This document shows positions 43,652 to 56,640 of a DNA stretch of 64,000 bases, one piece after another. How positions within the stretch are numbered: position 1 is the stretch's first letter; the number at the start of each line of letters is the position of its first letter. Under the pieces are notes generated by a model that was not told where the DNA came from, searched no databases, and worked only from the letters and a program-made list of their open reading frames with translations. This stretch comes from Chelydra serpentina (lineage: Eukaryota > Chordata > Testudines > Chelydridae), in contig JBAIAC010000001.1 in the NCBI GenBank assembly GCA_037349315.1, forward strand, positions 3,472,001 through 3,536,000, given 5' to 3'. The position numbers and the translations under genes are program-made.

Positions 43652-44268
43652 TGTGACAGGGTCAGGCCAGATGGCTACAAGAGAGTGGTTGAAGGCAGAT
43701 ATATTAGCCCTAGGTTAAGTAGGTCCCTTTTCCCTGGGTAAGGTAACAGGGAAGGTTCCAGAACACTCAGGAACTTTCTGGAAACAATTAAGACAGACAG
43801 GCTGATTAGAACACCTGCTGCCAGTCAAGAAGCTGCTAGAATCAATTAAGGCAGGCTAATCAGGGCACCTGGTTTTAAAAAGGAGCTCACTTCAGTTTGT
43901 GGTGTGCGTGTGAGGAGCTGGGAGCAAGAGGCACTAGGAGCTGAGAGTGAGAGGGCGTACTGCTGGAAGATCCTGTGGTGAAGATAAAGAAGGTGTTGGG
44001 AGGAGTCCATGGGGAAGTAGCCCAGGGAGTTGTAGCTGTCGTGCAGTTGTTCCTGAAGGCACTCTAAACAGCTGCAGTCCACAGGGCCCTGGGCTGGAAC
44101 CCAGAGTAGAGGGCGGGCCCAGGTTCCCCCCAAACCTCCCAACTCCTGATCAGACACAGGAGGAGTTGACCTGGACTGTGGGGTCTACCAGAAGGAAAGA
44201 TCTCTAAGGCAAGCAAAATCCGCCTATAAACGCAGGACCCACCGAGGTAGAGGAGGAACTTTGTCACA
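43652..44268 (+). repeat. Solo LTR, 617 bp
   Basis: Starts TGTGACAGGGTCAGGCC and ends ACTTTGTCACA, with ATGG on both sides (43648-43651, 44269-44272). It has a TATA-like TTTTAAAAAGG at about 43872. No internal region follows, so the rest was lost by LTR-LTR recombination. It shares the inverted TGTGAC/GTCACA ends of the LTR at 35627 but is a different family. Confidence 0.82.
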
Positions 44269-44339
44269 ATGGACAAACACAAACTCAGAACACCTGGCCT
44301 TGCTCCACCTTTAATTCTCACCTGCCATTGTAGAAACTC

Positions 44340-44600
44340 CAAAATTAACCCTCTTCAAGTGTAATGGGGAAAAATGTCAAAATCTCGTAAGATAGATCTG
44401 AGTACATACAGGAGACCCCCTCTAGAACGTGCATCAACATAGCGTGAATTCGGAAATAGCACGGTCGCGACCATTGATCCCAAAATAAATTATTTAAATT
44501 GGAATTCATGGTAACACGCCTCCCCCCGCTATAACGCGGTCCCCACGTTAACGTGTTACCGCGCATGGCTCCCAAACCCCGTGTTCTAGCAAGGGTGTGG
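44340..44600. mobile_element. Tigger/mariner-like MITE remnant
   Basis: Contains inverted CGCTATAACGCGG and GTTAACGTGTTACCGCG motifs, typical of the ends of pogo/Tigger-type MITEs, and unusual CpG-rich runs in AT-rich DNA. Ends uncertain. Confidence 0.45.
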
Positions 44601-45793
44601 TGTATCATATTTTTAGCATGGACTGAATTTTGAAACAAGAACAAACAAAATATCAAAATGATCTTCAAATTCACAACAAAATACTACACCTGTCAACTAT
44701 ATATCAGATAATGCTGTGCAATCTGCAAAGACAATACTACACCCTCAGTGATTTTACATCTGAAACATCATTAATCATTTATAAATGTATATGCTTCCTC
44801 ATAGCAAACTATAACAGATGCCAGAAATGCTATCAACTTTTTCTACTGGAGAAAAAAGGCCAGGCAATACTGATCTGATCATTACGTGGCACATGGGCCA
44901 TATCCACAATTTTATGAGCTAGGTAGGCATATTTCCAACTCCACAAGATAGGATAGCATAATGTGCATAGCAACCATTAACAAGTCAAAGAGCATGTGGC
45001 CATATGCTGGCACTCCGCTGGAGTTTGGCCAGAAGCATACCTGACTGGGTATGCTGACAAATTAACAGACAGCACCTTATTCTTTTGAACTATGTTAACT
45101 ATAAACTGGATATATAAGGTGCCTTCCAAGGCAACAACTTAGAAAGGCAGCCTACGTAACTATGTCTGAGCCAAGAACAGCTTGGATTCATGGCATTATG
45201 GAGAGAATTATTTCAGCATTGCCTGCTCAATCTGCTCCTTCTGATATCTGGTACAATTACATTCTACTCTACTCGTACAGCCACGACACCAGCTGGGTGA
45301 TGAGGTCAAAGGGCATGTTTTGGATTTTGACTGAACTAAAACAAATTGGGAGCCCAGTTCAGAGGAGATAACACAGCTAAAGTCAGTCACTTAGCTCTAT
45401 GCTAGTTGCTCTCAAGAAGCAAAATAACTGGAAGGAATCCAAGCCCAGCAAAAGTGTTTTGGGAGAATATTCTGTAGTGTCCTATTTCCAATTACATCAT
45501 ATAGAGATTGGAGGGGACTCAAACATAAGTTCATAGTAGGATTTTGTGTAAATATGTTAATTTAAAATGGGAGGGGATCAAATGCAGGCCTTATGTTAAT
45601 GGAAATGACATTTCTGTCTAATAGAATGAAGAATAGAATGGATTGCTCCAGATTCCCCTTGCTGCATGTCATCTACATGCACTATTCAAAGAGAGTAAAT
45701 CCCTACTCACAAATACCACTACCATCAAGGTATCTAGGAACAGATATGATACCCTAACATGAAGATCTCATGAAGGAATCTAAGTAACTAAGC
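44601..45793. other. Unassigned sequence
   Basis: No gene or clear repeat. Confidence 0.4.
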
Positions 45794-45861
45794 ATGAAAT
45801 CCCAGCCCCACTGAAATCAATGGGAGCTTTGCCATTGATTTCAATTGAATCAGGATTTCAT
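45794..45861. repeat. Short palindromic repeat
   Basis: Arms ATGAAATCCCAGCCCCACTG and CAATTGAATCAGGATTTCAT, with inner arms TGAAATCAATGG/CCATTGATTTCA exact over 12 bases. Confidence 0.8.
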
Positions 45862-48832
45862 ATTATGATGACTTCTAATCACAAAGAGAAAGTTATAAGT
45901 GACAAACAAAACAATTCCATGTTTCACCGCATTTTACATAAAATAAAGTACTTGTATAGTACAGTATATCTAGAAGTCTAAGTTAGATTATCAGAAAATG
46001 TACTGTGAATTATCCTGTGTTCAGTTTTGGAAGACAGAATTTTCAGTTGAAAAGCTAATGTATAAGAAAATAGGAAAATAAGAATGGTGAGTAAAGCTAT
46101 TATTTCTTTTTCTGTTAATATTATTATTAGGACAACACTGATCATTTGTCAGGAGCATCTGCTTCTCAAATGACACAATAGAGTAAAAATTAGCAACTGA
46201 CACTTGGAAGTTAATTTCAAAGGTTTATTTTATGACCAAAGTTCACATTTAGCAGCTGTCAATTTGCTATCGACAACTATAATAAAAACTAGAGGTGGGG
46301 AAAGAGAAATCTTGCCTTGCCAAAAGGACAGCTGGGGCTAAAAAAAATTTGTTATTTTGTTTGTTTGATTGATTTTCAAGTGTATTCAAAAATAAATGCA
46401 TCTTTCATTAAGATATATTTTATGTAAGTAAATTTTCATCCAGCAACAAGGAACTCACCAGCAGATACACAATCAGAAAGAACATTCTAAAGAATATTTG
46501 TACTTACACCACAGTACTGCCTTTAAACACTATTATGTCTCCACATTTTTCAGCTTTGGTGAAGTTAAACTGCACACAGATCCTAATTTAATGGACCATC
46601 CATTCCACACCATCCTCCACCATCTATCAAAAAACCATCCCGCAGACAGCAGTTATTTAACCTAAACATTATTTGAACAAAAGACTCAAATGTCTTAACC
46701 TACAATTATGGCAACAGATTGACACTGTCACAGTTAAGTTGGTGTCAGCATTTCCTCCGTTAACTCATATTTACATGGATTTATAATGTGGTACTTGGCC
46801 TAAAAAAAAAAAAGAACTTAATTCAGAATAGGTCTGCTGCAATTGTTGAGATTCACTAATAGAATAAGGGCATGAAAGAGGCAGACCAAGCGAATGGAAC
46901 TATTTTAATTTACTGGATTACTAAATCAGGCTGCTGCTGGAGCGGTCCTGATGTTGTTTGGACTGCATGGTGTCAGTACCACAAAATTTGATTCAGCCAC
47001 CCCTCCATACCAATGGAGGAGTGACCAGACCAAATTGTAGTAAATGGTGTTATGACCTGTCATACAGGGAGTCTATTCCTGTATGGTGGAGCACAGAGGA
47101 ATTTGCCAAAAACCTAGTTCCTTGTGGCAATGGCTCATACTCTGTGTAGGTAAGAGAGACGGGAGATCCAAAGCCAGGGGGGCAAGAAGAGACCAGAATG
47201 GATGAGGACCAGATTTTGCCCCTCTCCCCCACGAAATATCTGAACTGGCCCTACTAAGAGAGATGTCAGCCAAAGTAGAACCTCCCTGCATTATTACTGT
47301 CAGTAACTCTCAGTGCATCCCTGTATCGTTCCCATTAGCCCCACTATCACAGACAGGAAATGGACTGTGTGGACTTTTCTATGGAATAGAGGAGTAGGTG
47401 GCCATATCACGTAATACTGAAACAGGCAAAACACTGACGTTTCCAAGAGGGAAGCACCTTTGCTAAGGTTGCATAACCCGGGAGCCCTTTGGTATTTGTG
47501 TGGGCTGGTAACCATAAAGTTTGAAAAGCTAGAGCCCTAATAGATAAAGGCCTAGGAGCCAAATTCTTAGCTGCTGGATAGAGCTGGGGGAAAGAGGAGA
47601 GGAGAAACCAGTTGTAACTTTCTGATTCAACCCCAGTATTGTTTAAATGAGGCTGCTCTAAATTATTCTGGCTTGCTATGGCCCCCAGAGACCATGATGC
47701 CAGCTGAGAATTGATGGAGTGCAGTAGTACTCTGGACAAGAGCCTTTTGCCAGGGGCTGCAAAAGAGGATGCTCTGTGCCAGCTGTAGGGGACTACCTCA
47801 AACTGGGGGAATCCCCAGCTGGGCAGATCTATCAGATTTTCAGTCCCTTTGTGCCATCAGAATGACACAAAGGGGACAGACTACAGAAAAGAGTCCAGTC
47901 CTTAATTCTTTTGATACCTTTTTTGCCTCATAAACTAAATATTATTTTAAAAACTTTAAAATAAATATAATCCTCTTCTGTGGGAAATAAAATGAGTCTT
48001 ACAGTGTCTTTTAAGGCTCAGTATCTTAATCCTTAAATCATAGTCTTTAGTTTTTTGATTTTTGCACTAGTTAAATAAATAGAGTCTGAAGAGATTTTCA
48101 GCTTCTTTACATATCTTGGCGCCTAAGTGCCATTTGTCTTTTTTATTCCTTTCTTGATTTTTTCCAGTGCAATATCTTTTTACTATACTTCCAGTATTTC
48201 TCACCAATTTTCTTGCATAACACATCAATATACTTGTGTTCCAGAGAATACAGTATAAGGATGATGACACACATATTATAAGGAAATAATGTGATTGCAT
48301 TGTGGTGAACCGGAACGAGCTGTCACTTTTGGTTGCTATTGTGTGTATTGTACTCAATGGATCCTTGATGCTATAGGCTGATATGACAGGGCATGCAGAA
48401 TTCCAAGCTCTGTTGCCATTACTTATTTACAGTAATACTTGACATGTACATATACTTTTCTTACAAAATATGTCAGCCTATATCTGAGACACAGCTCTTT
48501 GTGTTCCTTGTGAATGAACAATTTTAAGGACGTTTCATTGTACTGGTTTAGTTCTAAGGAGGAGGAGGGCTTTATCATCAAGCCTTGCTATACATTCTCC
48601 AACAACTACATTGCCTCCAATGACACTATCATCAGCATGAAAATACAATCAGTCACAAATTCTATCCTATTTATGATTCAATAGAAGCCTGAAGAGTAAA
48701 AGCTCAGAGAAATTACATGCTTTGGCTGCAGTATGTACTTTTCCACAGCAATATATTTTTTTTGTTAAGGTTAAACAAAAGGTTTAGTACATCAGAGTCA
48801 TTATAGTTAATCCTGGGAGTCTAATACACAAT
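45862..48832. other. Unassigned sequence, 3 kb
   Basis: No gene recognised. The stretch 46920-47900 is less AT-rich and contains phrases such as CTCAAACTGGGGGAATCCCC that suggest an old interspersed repeat. I cannot define its ends or class. Confidence 0.35.
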
Positions 48833-49014
48833 ATAGAATCATAGAATCTCAGGGTTGGAAGGGACCTTAGGAGGTCATCTAGTCCAACCCCCTGCTCAAA
48901 GCAGGACCAATCCCCAATTTTTGCCCCAGATCCCCAAATGGCCCCTTCAAGGATTGAACTCACAACCCTGGGTTTAGCAGGCCAATGCTCAAACCACTGA
49001 GCTATTCCTCCCCC
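48833..49014 (-). mobile_element. tRNA-derived turtle SINE, CR1-tailed
   Basis: Minus orientation. The tail is the complement of TTCCAACCCTGAGATTCTAT at the left; the head at the right contains CCACTGAGCTATTCC, with one change in the A box. Confidence 0.9.
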
Positions 49015-50794
49015 ACAGTGTACTTGTGCACTGGTAAGGGTGTAAAGTTGTGCAAAATTCTTAAATTTTCCTTAGCATATTTTTTTGTGGCTAAAGCTTA
49101 GTGAGTCAGCATGAAGAAGCCCTAGGTAGTCTCCAGCAAGCAGCAAGTTCACCTTCTGCACAGTTGCTCAGGATACAGTAACAAGTTTGGACTAGTCACC
49201 AAAGACTCAATCAGATTCAGACATGCTGGTTTTCTCTATAACAGAGTAATCTACCATGCTAAGAACAATGAGGTTCCCTAGCATGATTGTAAAACATATC
49301 ATATACACCCACAGACGTGTTCCAAACAGTTCATATGCATGCCAAATACCATTTGGATCAGACTTGCTCACAGTAAACACTGAACTGGTTTATTGCCTGG
49401 GTAGATAATGCTGAAATGATTCGGACAGTCCTCCCACTGCTGTCCCACAATGCACTAGTGGTCTTTTGAAATCTCCCAGGATCCACTGCCTCTGAGAGCT
49501 GTGCCAGAGGCCATTACCCCTGGAGCAGTTTAAAATGTTGCTACTGTGCATATGTTCAAAACATGACTACTGTAAATGCACAGAATCATTTGTGCTTTCG
49601 CCAATGCAATCATACTGATTCAAACAATAATAGTTCAATTGTATGGTTTATATATGGCCTTGGAGAGAATCCAGTAAATGTTACCTGGTAGTGAGAGAGG
49701 GAACTGTCTTTGGAGACACAGAGTACCTGGTCTAATTGCTAAAATGTTGGGTTATGACCTGCTGATGTTTTTCGTTAATTCTATGTTTAAATATTTTTGA
49801 TAAGTCAAGAATAAAGCTTTGTACAAAAATGTTAGATGGTTAAAGACTTCTTGTTTCATTGTTCAACAAGCTGACCCATTTCACGAATGTATACATATTT
49901 TGTAGACATTTTACAAAATATTTGCATAAATGAAATCTGCGTTAACTTTGCCCATGACAAACAATGAAATATGCAGTTATAAGTTTTCCTGTATCTCTGA
50001 GATCCGACTCATAGCCACGATTTTCAAAAGCAACGACTGATTTTTAATGCGCCAATTGTTGGGTTCCCAACTGGATGCACCTTTCAGAAAGCGTTGAGCT
50101 TTTGAAATTCAGGCCCCTTTAATGGCATCTAAAATTAAAATATTAAAATCTTGGTTCATGTCTTTAGTGTAGAGAAATCTATGGATATGTTGACCCTATT
50201 GCAAACTCACAACTTCCAGAAAAATCTTTTATCATTGGGCATGGTATCATAGCCCTAAACAAATAGTCAATTTTATGCTTTGAGGTCATGCCAGAAAATA
50301 CTATTTTTGTAAGAAGAACAAAAAGGGATATCCTTGTTCACTATCTGAGATAGGTGGCAGCATACATCTGCTTCATTCTAAATCAGAAAGTACCCCTATG
50401 TTCAGGGTTGGCAGAATTTGATCTTTTTTATTTTTATAATTTTAATGGATAATATGTTGATTTTATGCATTTTTTCTATCAATTATATTTTCACAGCTGT
50501 GGGAAAGTACAGGAAGGTCAGAGAATGGGAGAGTCAGACAATAATTTAATGACAGATGTTGAAATTAAAAAGTTAATGCTTTATAATGTTAAAACACAAA
50601 TTGTCAATATCACATGCCAAAATATACAAAGCAAATATCCTTAAATCAAGTTCTAATAAATTCTCAAGAATTCTTTACTTTGCCTATCTGTAAAATTTGA
50701 TTATTATAAATGGAAATATTTTTCTTTAGTTTGTGAGACTATAATGAAATTGATATTCACCGACATTTACCAGTAAAATACTTCTAAGCCTACT
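49015..50794. other. Unassigned sequence
   Basis: No gene recognised. The part near 50010-50115 has ATTTTCAAAAGC and GCTTTTGAAAT in inverted order and may be an old palindromic repeat related to 63098-63378. Confidence 0.35.
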
Positions 50795-51162
50795 GTGAGA
50801 TGTGGTCTGCCACCTGACTTGGCCCTTGAAGAGTTTTGAAGGCTCCAGTAGATACCTCTAGAGATTTAAGCATTCTGGAAATGAATGGTGTTTAGGGAAG
50901 AAATCTGGAGACTGTACCTTTAAGGGCCTGAAACTGTGAAGAGAAGGCTGGGAAAGGCTCCCCTCTCATCCAATCAACTGGGAAAGAATTTGGAGAAGAG
51001 GAGCAGCAAAAAGGCTGCCTCCTCCCTCACAGCAGACAAGAAAAGGCTGGCAAGAAAAGACTGGCCTGCTTAACCCTCCAGTCTGGAAGGATTATTGATT
51101 GGGAAGGGTGTTCAGCTGAAGGGAGCAGGCAAAAGTCTTGTAGCTGACTCACTTAAGGAATC

Positions 51163-52314
51163 ATAGAATCATAGAAGATTAGGGTTGGAAGAGACCTCAG
51201 GAGGTCATCTAATCCAATCTCCTACTCAAAGCAGGACCAACCCCAACTAAATCATCCCAGTGAGTACTTTGTCAAGCCGGGCTTAAAAACCTCTATGGAT
51301 GGAGATTCTACTACCTTCCTAGGTAACCCATTCCAGCGCTTCACCACCCTCCTAGTGAAATAGTTTTTCCTAATATCCAACCTAGACCTCCCACACTGCA
51401 ACTTGAGACCATTGCTTCTTGTTCCGTCCTCTGCCACCACTGAGAACAGCCTAGCTCCATCCTCTTTGGAACCCCCCTTCAGGTAGTTGAAGGCTGCTAT
51501 CAAATTCTTCTCTTCTGCAGATTAAATAACCCCAGTTCCCCCAGCTTCTCCTCATAAGTCATGTGCCCCAGCCCCCTAATCATTTTTGATGCCCTCCACT
51601 GGGCTCTCTCCAATTTGTCCACATCATTTCTGTAGCAGGGGGCCAAAACTGGATGCAATACTCCAGATGTGGCCTCACCACTGCCAAATAGAGGGGAATA
51701 ATCACTTCCCTCGATCTGCTGGCAATGCTCCTACTAATGCAGCCCAATATGCCATTAGCCTTCTTGGCAACAAGGGCACACTGTTGACTCATATCCAGCT
51801 TCTCGTCCACTGTAATCCCCAGGTCCTTTTCTGCAGAACTGCTGCTTAGCCAGTCGGACCCCAGCCTGTAGCAGTGTATGGGATTCTTCCATCCTAAGTG
51901 CAGGACTCTGCATTTGTCCTTGTTGAACCTCATCAGATTTCTTTTGGTCCAATCCTCCAATTTGTCTAGGTCACTCTGGACCCTATCCCTACCCTCCAGT
52001 GTATCTACCTCTCCCCCCAGCTTAGTGTCATCCGCGAACTTGCTGAGGATGCAATCCATCCCATCACCAGATCATTAGTTAAGATCTTGAACAAAACTGC
52101 CCCAGGGCCGACCCCTGGGGAACTCTGCTTGCTACTGGCTGCCAACTAGACATCAATCCGTTGATCACTGCCCATTGAGCCTGAAGACCTAGCCAGCTTT
52201 CTATCCACCTTATAGTCCAGTCATTCAATTCTTTACTTTTTTAACTTGCTTGCAAGAATACTGTGGGAAACCGTATCAAAAGCTTTGCTAAAGTCAAGAT
52301 ATATCACATCCACA
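51163..52314 (-). mobile_element. CR1 LINE, 5'-truncated
   Basis: Same lineage as the 26.4-kb copy. The minus-strand frame 51580-52059 carries catalytic motif C (KFADDTKLGG), FNKDKCRVLHLGW, LGITVDEKLD and VVRPHLEYCIQFW; the frame 51252-51503 carries the C-terminal KRWNGLPRKVVE part. The tail at the left is the complement of CTTCTATGATTCTATGATT. It lacks the N-terminal half of RT and everything before it. Confidence 0.88.
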
Positions 52315-52393
52315 TCAGGAAGTAACCCTGAGACACAAACCCAAGCTCCAGAGAGAGAACTTAGGGGAAACTCCTGTTAGAAGGAGAGTAATA

Positions 52394-52550
52394 TCATAGA
52401 ATCATAGAAGATTAGAGTTGGAAGAGACCTCAGGAGGTCATCTAGTTCAAACCCCTGCTCAAAGCAGGACCAACCCCCAACTAAATCATCCCAGCCAGGA
52501 CTTTGTGAAGATGGGCCTTAAAAACGTCTACGACTGGAGATTCCATATAT
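52394..52550 (-). mobile_element. CR1 3' fragment
   Basis: Short second CR1 piece with the same tail (complement of CCAACTCTAATCTTCTATGA) and TCATCCCAGCCAGGACTTTG. It lies 80 bases beyond the truncation point of the larger copy, in the same orientation, so it was a separate insertion. Confidence 0.82.
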
Positions 52551-53170
52551 ATAGGCTACTCTAAGGCAGCTTGGCTATCTCAGGTATAACTGTGGTCCAA
52601 GAGAGAGGGCTGAGAGGGAGCTCCTGGTCAAAAGAGAGAGATACTGACTGTTTTAAGACAACGGGCAAAGAAAACTGATAGCAATAGAATCCTGTCTCTG
52701 CAGGGAAGACCTGAGACTGGCTTTTAGTAAAGCTGGCCCCAGGAGAAGCTGTGAGGAACCACCAAAGTCCAGGTGGGGAAAATAGAGCCTGCAGATCCTG
52801 TAAAGATGCCAGTGAGCAAGACAAAGTTAGCAGCAGAAGCCAAGGAAAATGGAGAGGGACAGAAGGAACAATTCTTAGCTGTTTAAACAGGGTCCCTGCC
52901 CAGAGGAGGGGGCAGACCTGGGTTCCCTTTCTCTCTCCCAGGTCTAGAAAGGAAACCTGGGTGTCAAAAATAAAAGAAGCCAAGAATAGCAAGTCCCAGA
53001 CCAGGAGACAGGTTTGAAGACCATTACATTTTGATTTACCTATTTTCTGGAGTTCTCTGTTAATCCCCAGGAGGGGTATGGATTGAGCAGGTAAGCTGGT
53101 CGGAGGGGTAGGCCACATACAATAGACTGTTGTGACACTAGAACAACTACAGGTGGTGGTAGACTGGAAA

Positions 53171-53603
53171 AAAGCTCTGCAACACCACACCTAGGCATTG
53201 AGGGATGCTCTGGAAGTGAGAAGCATGATGACACCTACCTATGTCCATAAGCCCTTCAATCAAATCTTCATGGAGGAAGTCTGCAGATACTTAATTTTCT
53301 GTGCATAATCCCATTGGTAAATTGCTATTAATAAACAGCCACTACTATATTAAAGCAATAAATATCATGTATGGAATATTGTACAAAACTTTATTCTGGA
53401 GATGTATGAAGCACTTGAGATCTTAAACCTAGAGTACATTTTTAAAACGTATTAAAATATTGTTCTTCCTCCCTCTTTGTAAGTGCCCTGTGTACATTTA
53501 AGAAGCACTCAAATAAAAATAACACTTTGCTCAAAAGTTCCTTAAGTAACAAAAAATGTAACTGAATGTCCTGTAGTCCCCAAGAGCACGGGTAAGGGGT
53601 TTC
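53171..53603. other. Unassigned sequence
   Basis: Nothing recognised. Confidence 0.4.
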
Positions 53604-53692
53604 ATGGATTCATAGGTTCTAAAGCCAGAAGAGACTACTGATAATCTAGTGTGGCATCCTGTAGAACACAGGCCATAGAACATTTTTGAACA
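53604..53692 (-). mobile_element. CR1-family 3' fragment
   Basis: ATGGATTCATAGGTTCTAAA and AGTGTGGCATCCTGTAGAAC correspond to the minus-strand 3' end seen at 25795-25880, more diverged. Confidence 0.5.
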
Positions 53693-53695
53693 TTT

Positions 53696-53880
53696 CGGGG
53701 GAAGGGATAGCTCAGTGGTTTGAGCATTGGCCTGCTAAACCCAGGGTTGTGAGTTCAATCCTTGAGGGGGCCATTTAGGGATCCAGGGCAAAAATTGGGG
53801 ATTGGTCCTGCTTTGAGCAGGGGGTTGGACTAAATGACCTCCTAAGGTCCCTTCCAACCCTGATATTCTATGATTCTATG
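53696..53880 (+). mobile_element. tRNA-derived turtle SINE, CR1-tailed
   Basis: Plus orientation and complete. The head is GGATAGCTCAGTGGTTTGAG with B-box-like GAGTTCAATCC, then the body, then the tail CAACCCTGATATTCTATGAT. The clearest copy for seeing the promoter boxes. Confidence 0.92.
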
Positions 53881-55591
53881 AGAGCTGAACAAAAGTAAGA
53901 ATTTCCATCTCACAGAAAATTCTGATATTTTGACATTTGTTTTTGTCGTGAATCATAACAAAAACATTAAAATCTTATCACTTTTAGCAGAACTCTAAGT
54001 TCTGAAAATTTTTGATTTGGAAATATTGAAATGTTTAGTTTTGGTTCAGGTTGACATTAAACCATCATGCCTCATGGGAGTTGTAGTTCTACTACCTTGA
54101 GTCCTCATTCTCGCCTATGGGCTGGGCTTTCTGAGTGGTCTACATTTCCCAGGATTAATATCATTTATGGGACTTCCATCATGAACTGTGGTGGCTCAAG
54201 GAAGACTGTGGATATCATGACAGATAATGCAAAGATTTCCCAGGAAAAAAAAAACATTGATCAGCTCAACATATAAGTTGTTCTCAAGAAGACAGATGAA
54301 GGTCATATGTCCAATGCATGCTCCTTCATTTTGAAAAGCCCATATGTTAGTGTGTGAAAAATCCCAAATGTACACATGAAAATCAATTAACTACAGGACT
54401 ACTCTAATTACCCCATTTGCACATGCAAATACCTGTTTTCATGTGTACATGTAAGTCTTTGGTTGTACAAAAGATGCATTAAAGGAGCCTACTTGAAAAA
54501 CTGGCCATATATAACAACCATTTTAGTGACAAGTAAGAATTAGATTAAAAAAACCACTACTGCATATTCCAGAGCATTATTCCATTTTAATTCATTTAGT
54601 GGCATGCTAGTTTAAAAAAATAAATACATTATATAAGATTTCCAAAGTGGAAAATATTAACTTACTATTTTGTTAATCATTCTAGCATCATAGCTTGAAA
54701 TATTAAGCACATTAAAATATTTAATATGGACTATGAATTAGGACCATTATAATAGTCTAATGTGCATGCAGTGTTTATTGTGCAATGTTCTCTGCAAATA
54801 TTTTTGTAGTTTACTGTGTAAAGATTTGGAAAGGATTTTATTTTTCTCTTCTTACCCACTTTTACATAATGTACAGATTGCAAGCCAATATCATAGCATT
54901 TTACCTTCCAACATTTTGCTACAGTTTACATTACATTCAGTATTCTGATAATATAAGAAATAGCCTTGGTTCTTTTCCCTCTCTGAGATATGAAATCCTT
55001 TCTTGCATAAGTACTAATAAGCTCTTAGAAATGCAGAAAAATATTGAGAAAAAACATTTCCAAGAAGCAGAATTATATAATTTACCATAGTCATGTAAAT
55101 TACATGAAATGAAAGAATAAAGAACTACACGCTGTGTAACTGATAGCAGAATAGGGCCATAAAACCGTAAGGAAACCTATCTATTTATGAAGATTTTATG
55201 GGGGCGGGTTGTGACTTCATATTCCAGTACTATGCGTTACTGTGGTGAAATAATTATATTACTAAATCCAGTCCGCTCCTCAAGTGGCTACTGAGGACCC
55301 TTGTGTGGGGGACAGCGTGTGCTTCTGTTGTATAAGCGGAGTGCTAGATGGATGTGGAGGCAAGGCATGCAGGAGGTGACTTCCCAACCCACACACAGCT
55401 CTGCTTTTTCACATGCTCCCTCTGTGCAACAGAGCATAGAGGGAATGGTGTGCAAGGGGCAGGGCATGATCGAGCTGGGAAGGGGCTATCTCCAAGACAT
55501 CTATCACTTTGCAATTATCTGCTCTCTATGGTGGCTGTGCACCTACGCTGCAGAATATTCTTCAGCCACTGAGTTAAAGTAGTTTCCATGG
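53881..55591. other. Unassigned sequence
   Basis: No gene recognised. Around 54352-54470 ATGTACACATGAAAA and TTTTCATGTGTACAT are inverted, suggesting an old palindromic repeat of about 120 bp. Confidence 0.4.
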
Positions 55592-56080
55592 CAGTGGTCC
55601 CGAAACTGTGGGGGCATGGAGGAACATTCAGAGGGAGGTGTGTGGTGGGGCCCGGGCCAGCCCCCATAAGGGGTGGGGAGGGAACACCACGCTTCCAACC
55701 TGCTCTGCCCCCTGACCAGCTCTGACCCCAATCTTGCTCCTCCCCAACTCCATTCAGACCCCAGGGCTGCTCCGCCTCCAGTCCTAGCTCCACTCCCAAG
55801 CTAGATCCACCCCCAGGCCCACTACACCTCCCATCCCTAGCTGCACTCCACCCCCTGCTCCACCCCCAGTGTGGCTCTGCCTTCATTCCCTCTCCACCCC
55901 TCAGACCAGCTCCACCTCTAGCCCCAGCTCCTTTCCCATCCCCAGTTCTGCCCCCAGCTCCGCTTTCAGCCCAAGTTCCACTACTGAGGAAGCCTTGGCT
56001 ATGAAGTAATGGGGGAGGGGGCACCAACAGATTCCATTAATGGCAAGGGGGGTGTGACTGGAAAAGTTTGTGCACCAGTG
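55592..56080. mobile_element. GC-rich hAT-type element, 489 bp
   Basis: Ends CAGTGGTCCCGAAACTGTG and AAAGTTTGTGCACCAGTG are inverted with some mismatches. The interior is a C-rich minisatellite of CAGCTCC-ACCCCCAG-type units. The flanking octamers do not match, so the hAT call rests on the termini. The 170-codon minus frame is repeat-encoded. Confidence 0.6.
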
Positions 56081-56496
56081 CGGGATGGGGATGCACCACC
56101 CCCTTGGCTGACGTATCACCCTGGTCCCCAATTGTCATTCCCAGAACCAGCCTGACTTCTTATCTGAGTACCGGATGCTGAGTTTGTGTCTCAGTTTCTG
56201 CCATAGATCAAGTTGTTTCCATAGAAAATTGTGATTTCATGCCATGCTAAGTGTATTAGCTTCATCTTATCTGATTAGGTATCACTTTATCATGTCAAAT
56301 TGTGCAACACATAATTTATGAATCCTTGTGCTTCCTCCGAGATGTATCAAATTTCTGAAGAAATATTCCCATGGTTTTTGTCTCTCTCGTGGATGATTCT
56401 ACATGTTTTATCATTGCTTAGGGGAAACCACATGTTACAGCAATAATAGTACTTGGCAATTATATAGTGCCTTTCAGTGGGAAGGACCTAAGGAAG
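56081..56496. other. Unassigned sequence
   Basis: Nothing recognised. Confidence 0.4.
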
Positions 56497-56640
56497 GTTT
56501 TGTGGTTAAGGCTCATGACTGGGAGTCAGGATATCCAGGCTCTATTCTTATCTCTGTCACAAAACCCTGCAATAAACTATGGATAACACTCTTTCCCTAG
56601 CACACAAAAGTGTACTGAGCCTTACTTCATTCATATTTCT
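56497..56640 (+). mobile_element. MIR-like SINE head
   Basis: GTTTTGTGGTTAAGGCTCAT and GGGAGTCAGGATATCCAGGC match a MIR-type tRNA-like head. The downstream part is weak. Confidence 0.55.

Larger units (their letters stand above)
50795..53170 (+). mobile_element. Probable LTR-like repeat broken by CR1 insertions
   Basis: Three pieces (50795-51160, 52315-52393, 52549-53170) share purine-rich text such as GGCTGGCAAGAAAAGACTGG and CCAGGAGAAGCTGTGAGG, and sit on either side of CR1 insertions. The style resembles turtle LTRs, and the block runs from TGTGAGATGTGG to about TTGTGACA (53130-53137). No target duplication was established. A 209-codon minus frame here has no domain. Confidence 0.35.

Noticed and set aside
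52561..53190. 209-codon minus-strand open frame
   Set aside because: The longest frame in the window, but without recognisable domain, and sits in repeat-like purine-rich sequence next to CR1 pieces. Reading the opposite strand gives LTR-style text.
53696..53770. tRNA gene
   Set aside because: The A and B boxes belong to the tRNA-like head of a SINE, which continues into a CR1-type tail; the cloverleaf is not complete.
55515..56027. 170-codon minus-strand open frame
   Set aside because: Encoded by a C-rich minisatellite inside a hAT-type element (Gly/Ala/Trp-rich repeats).
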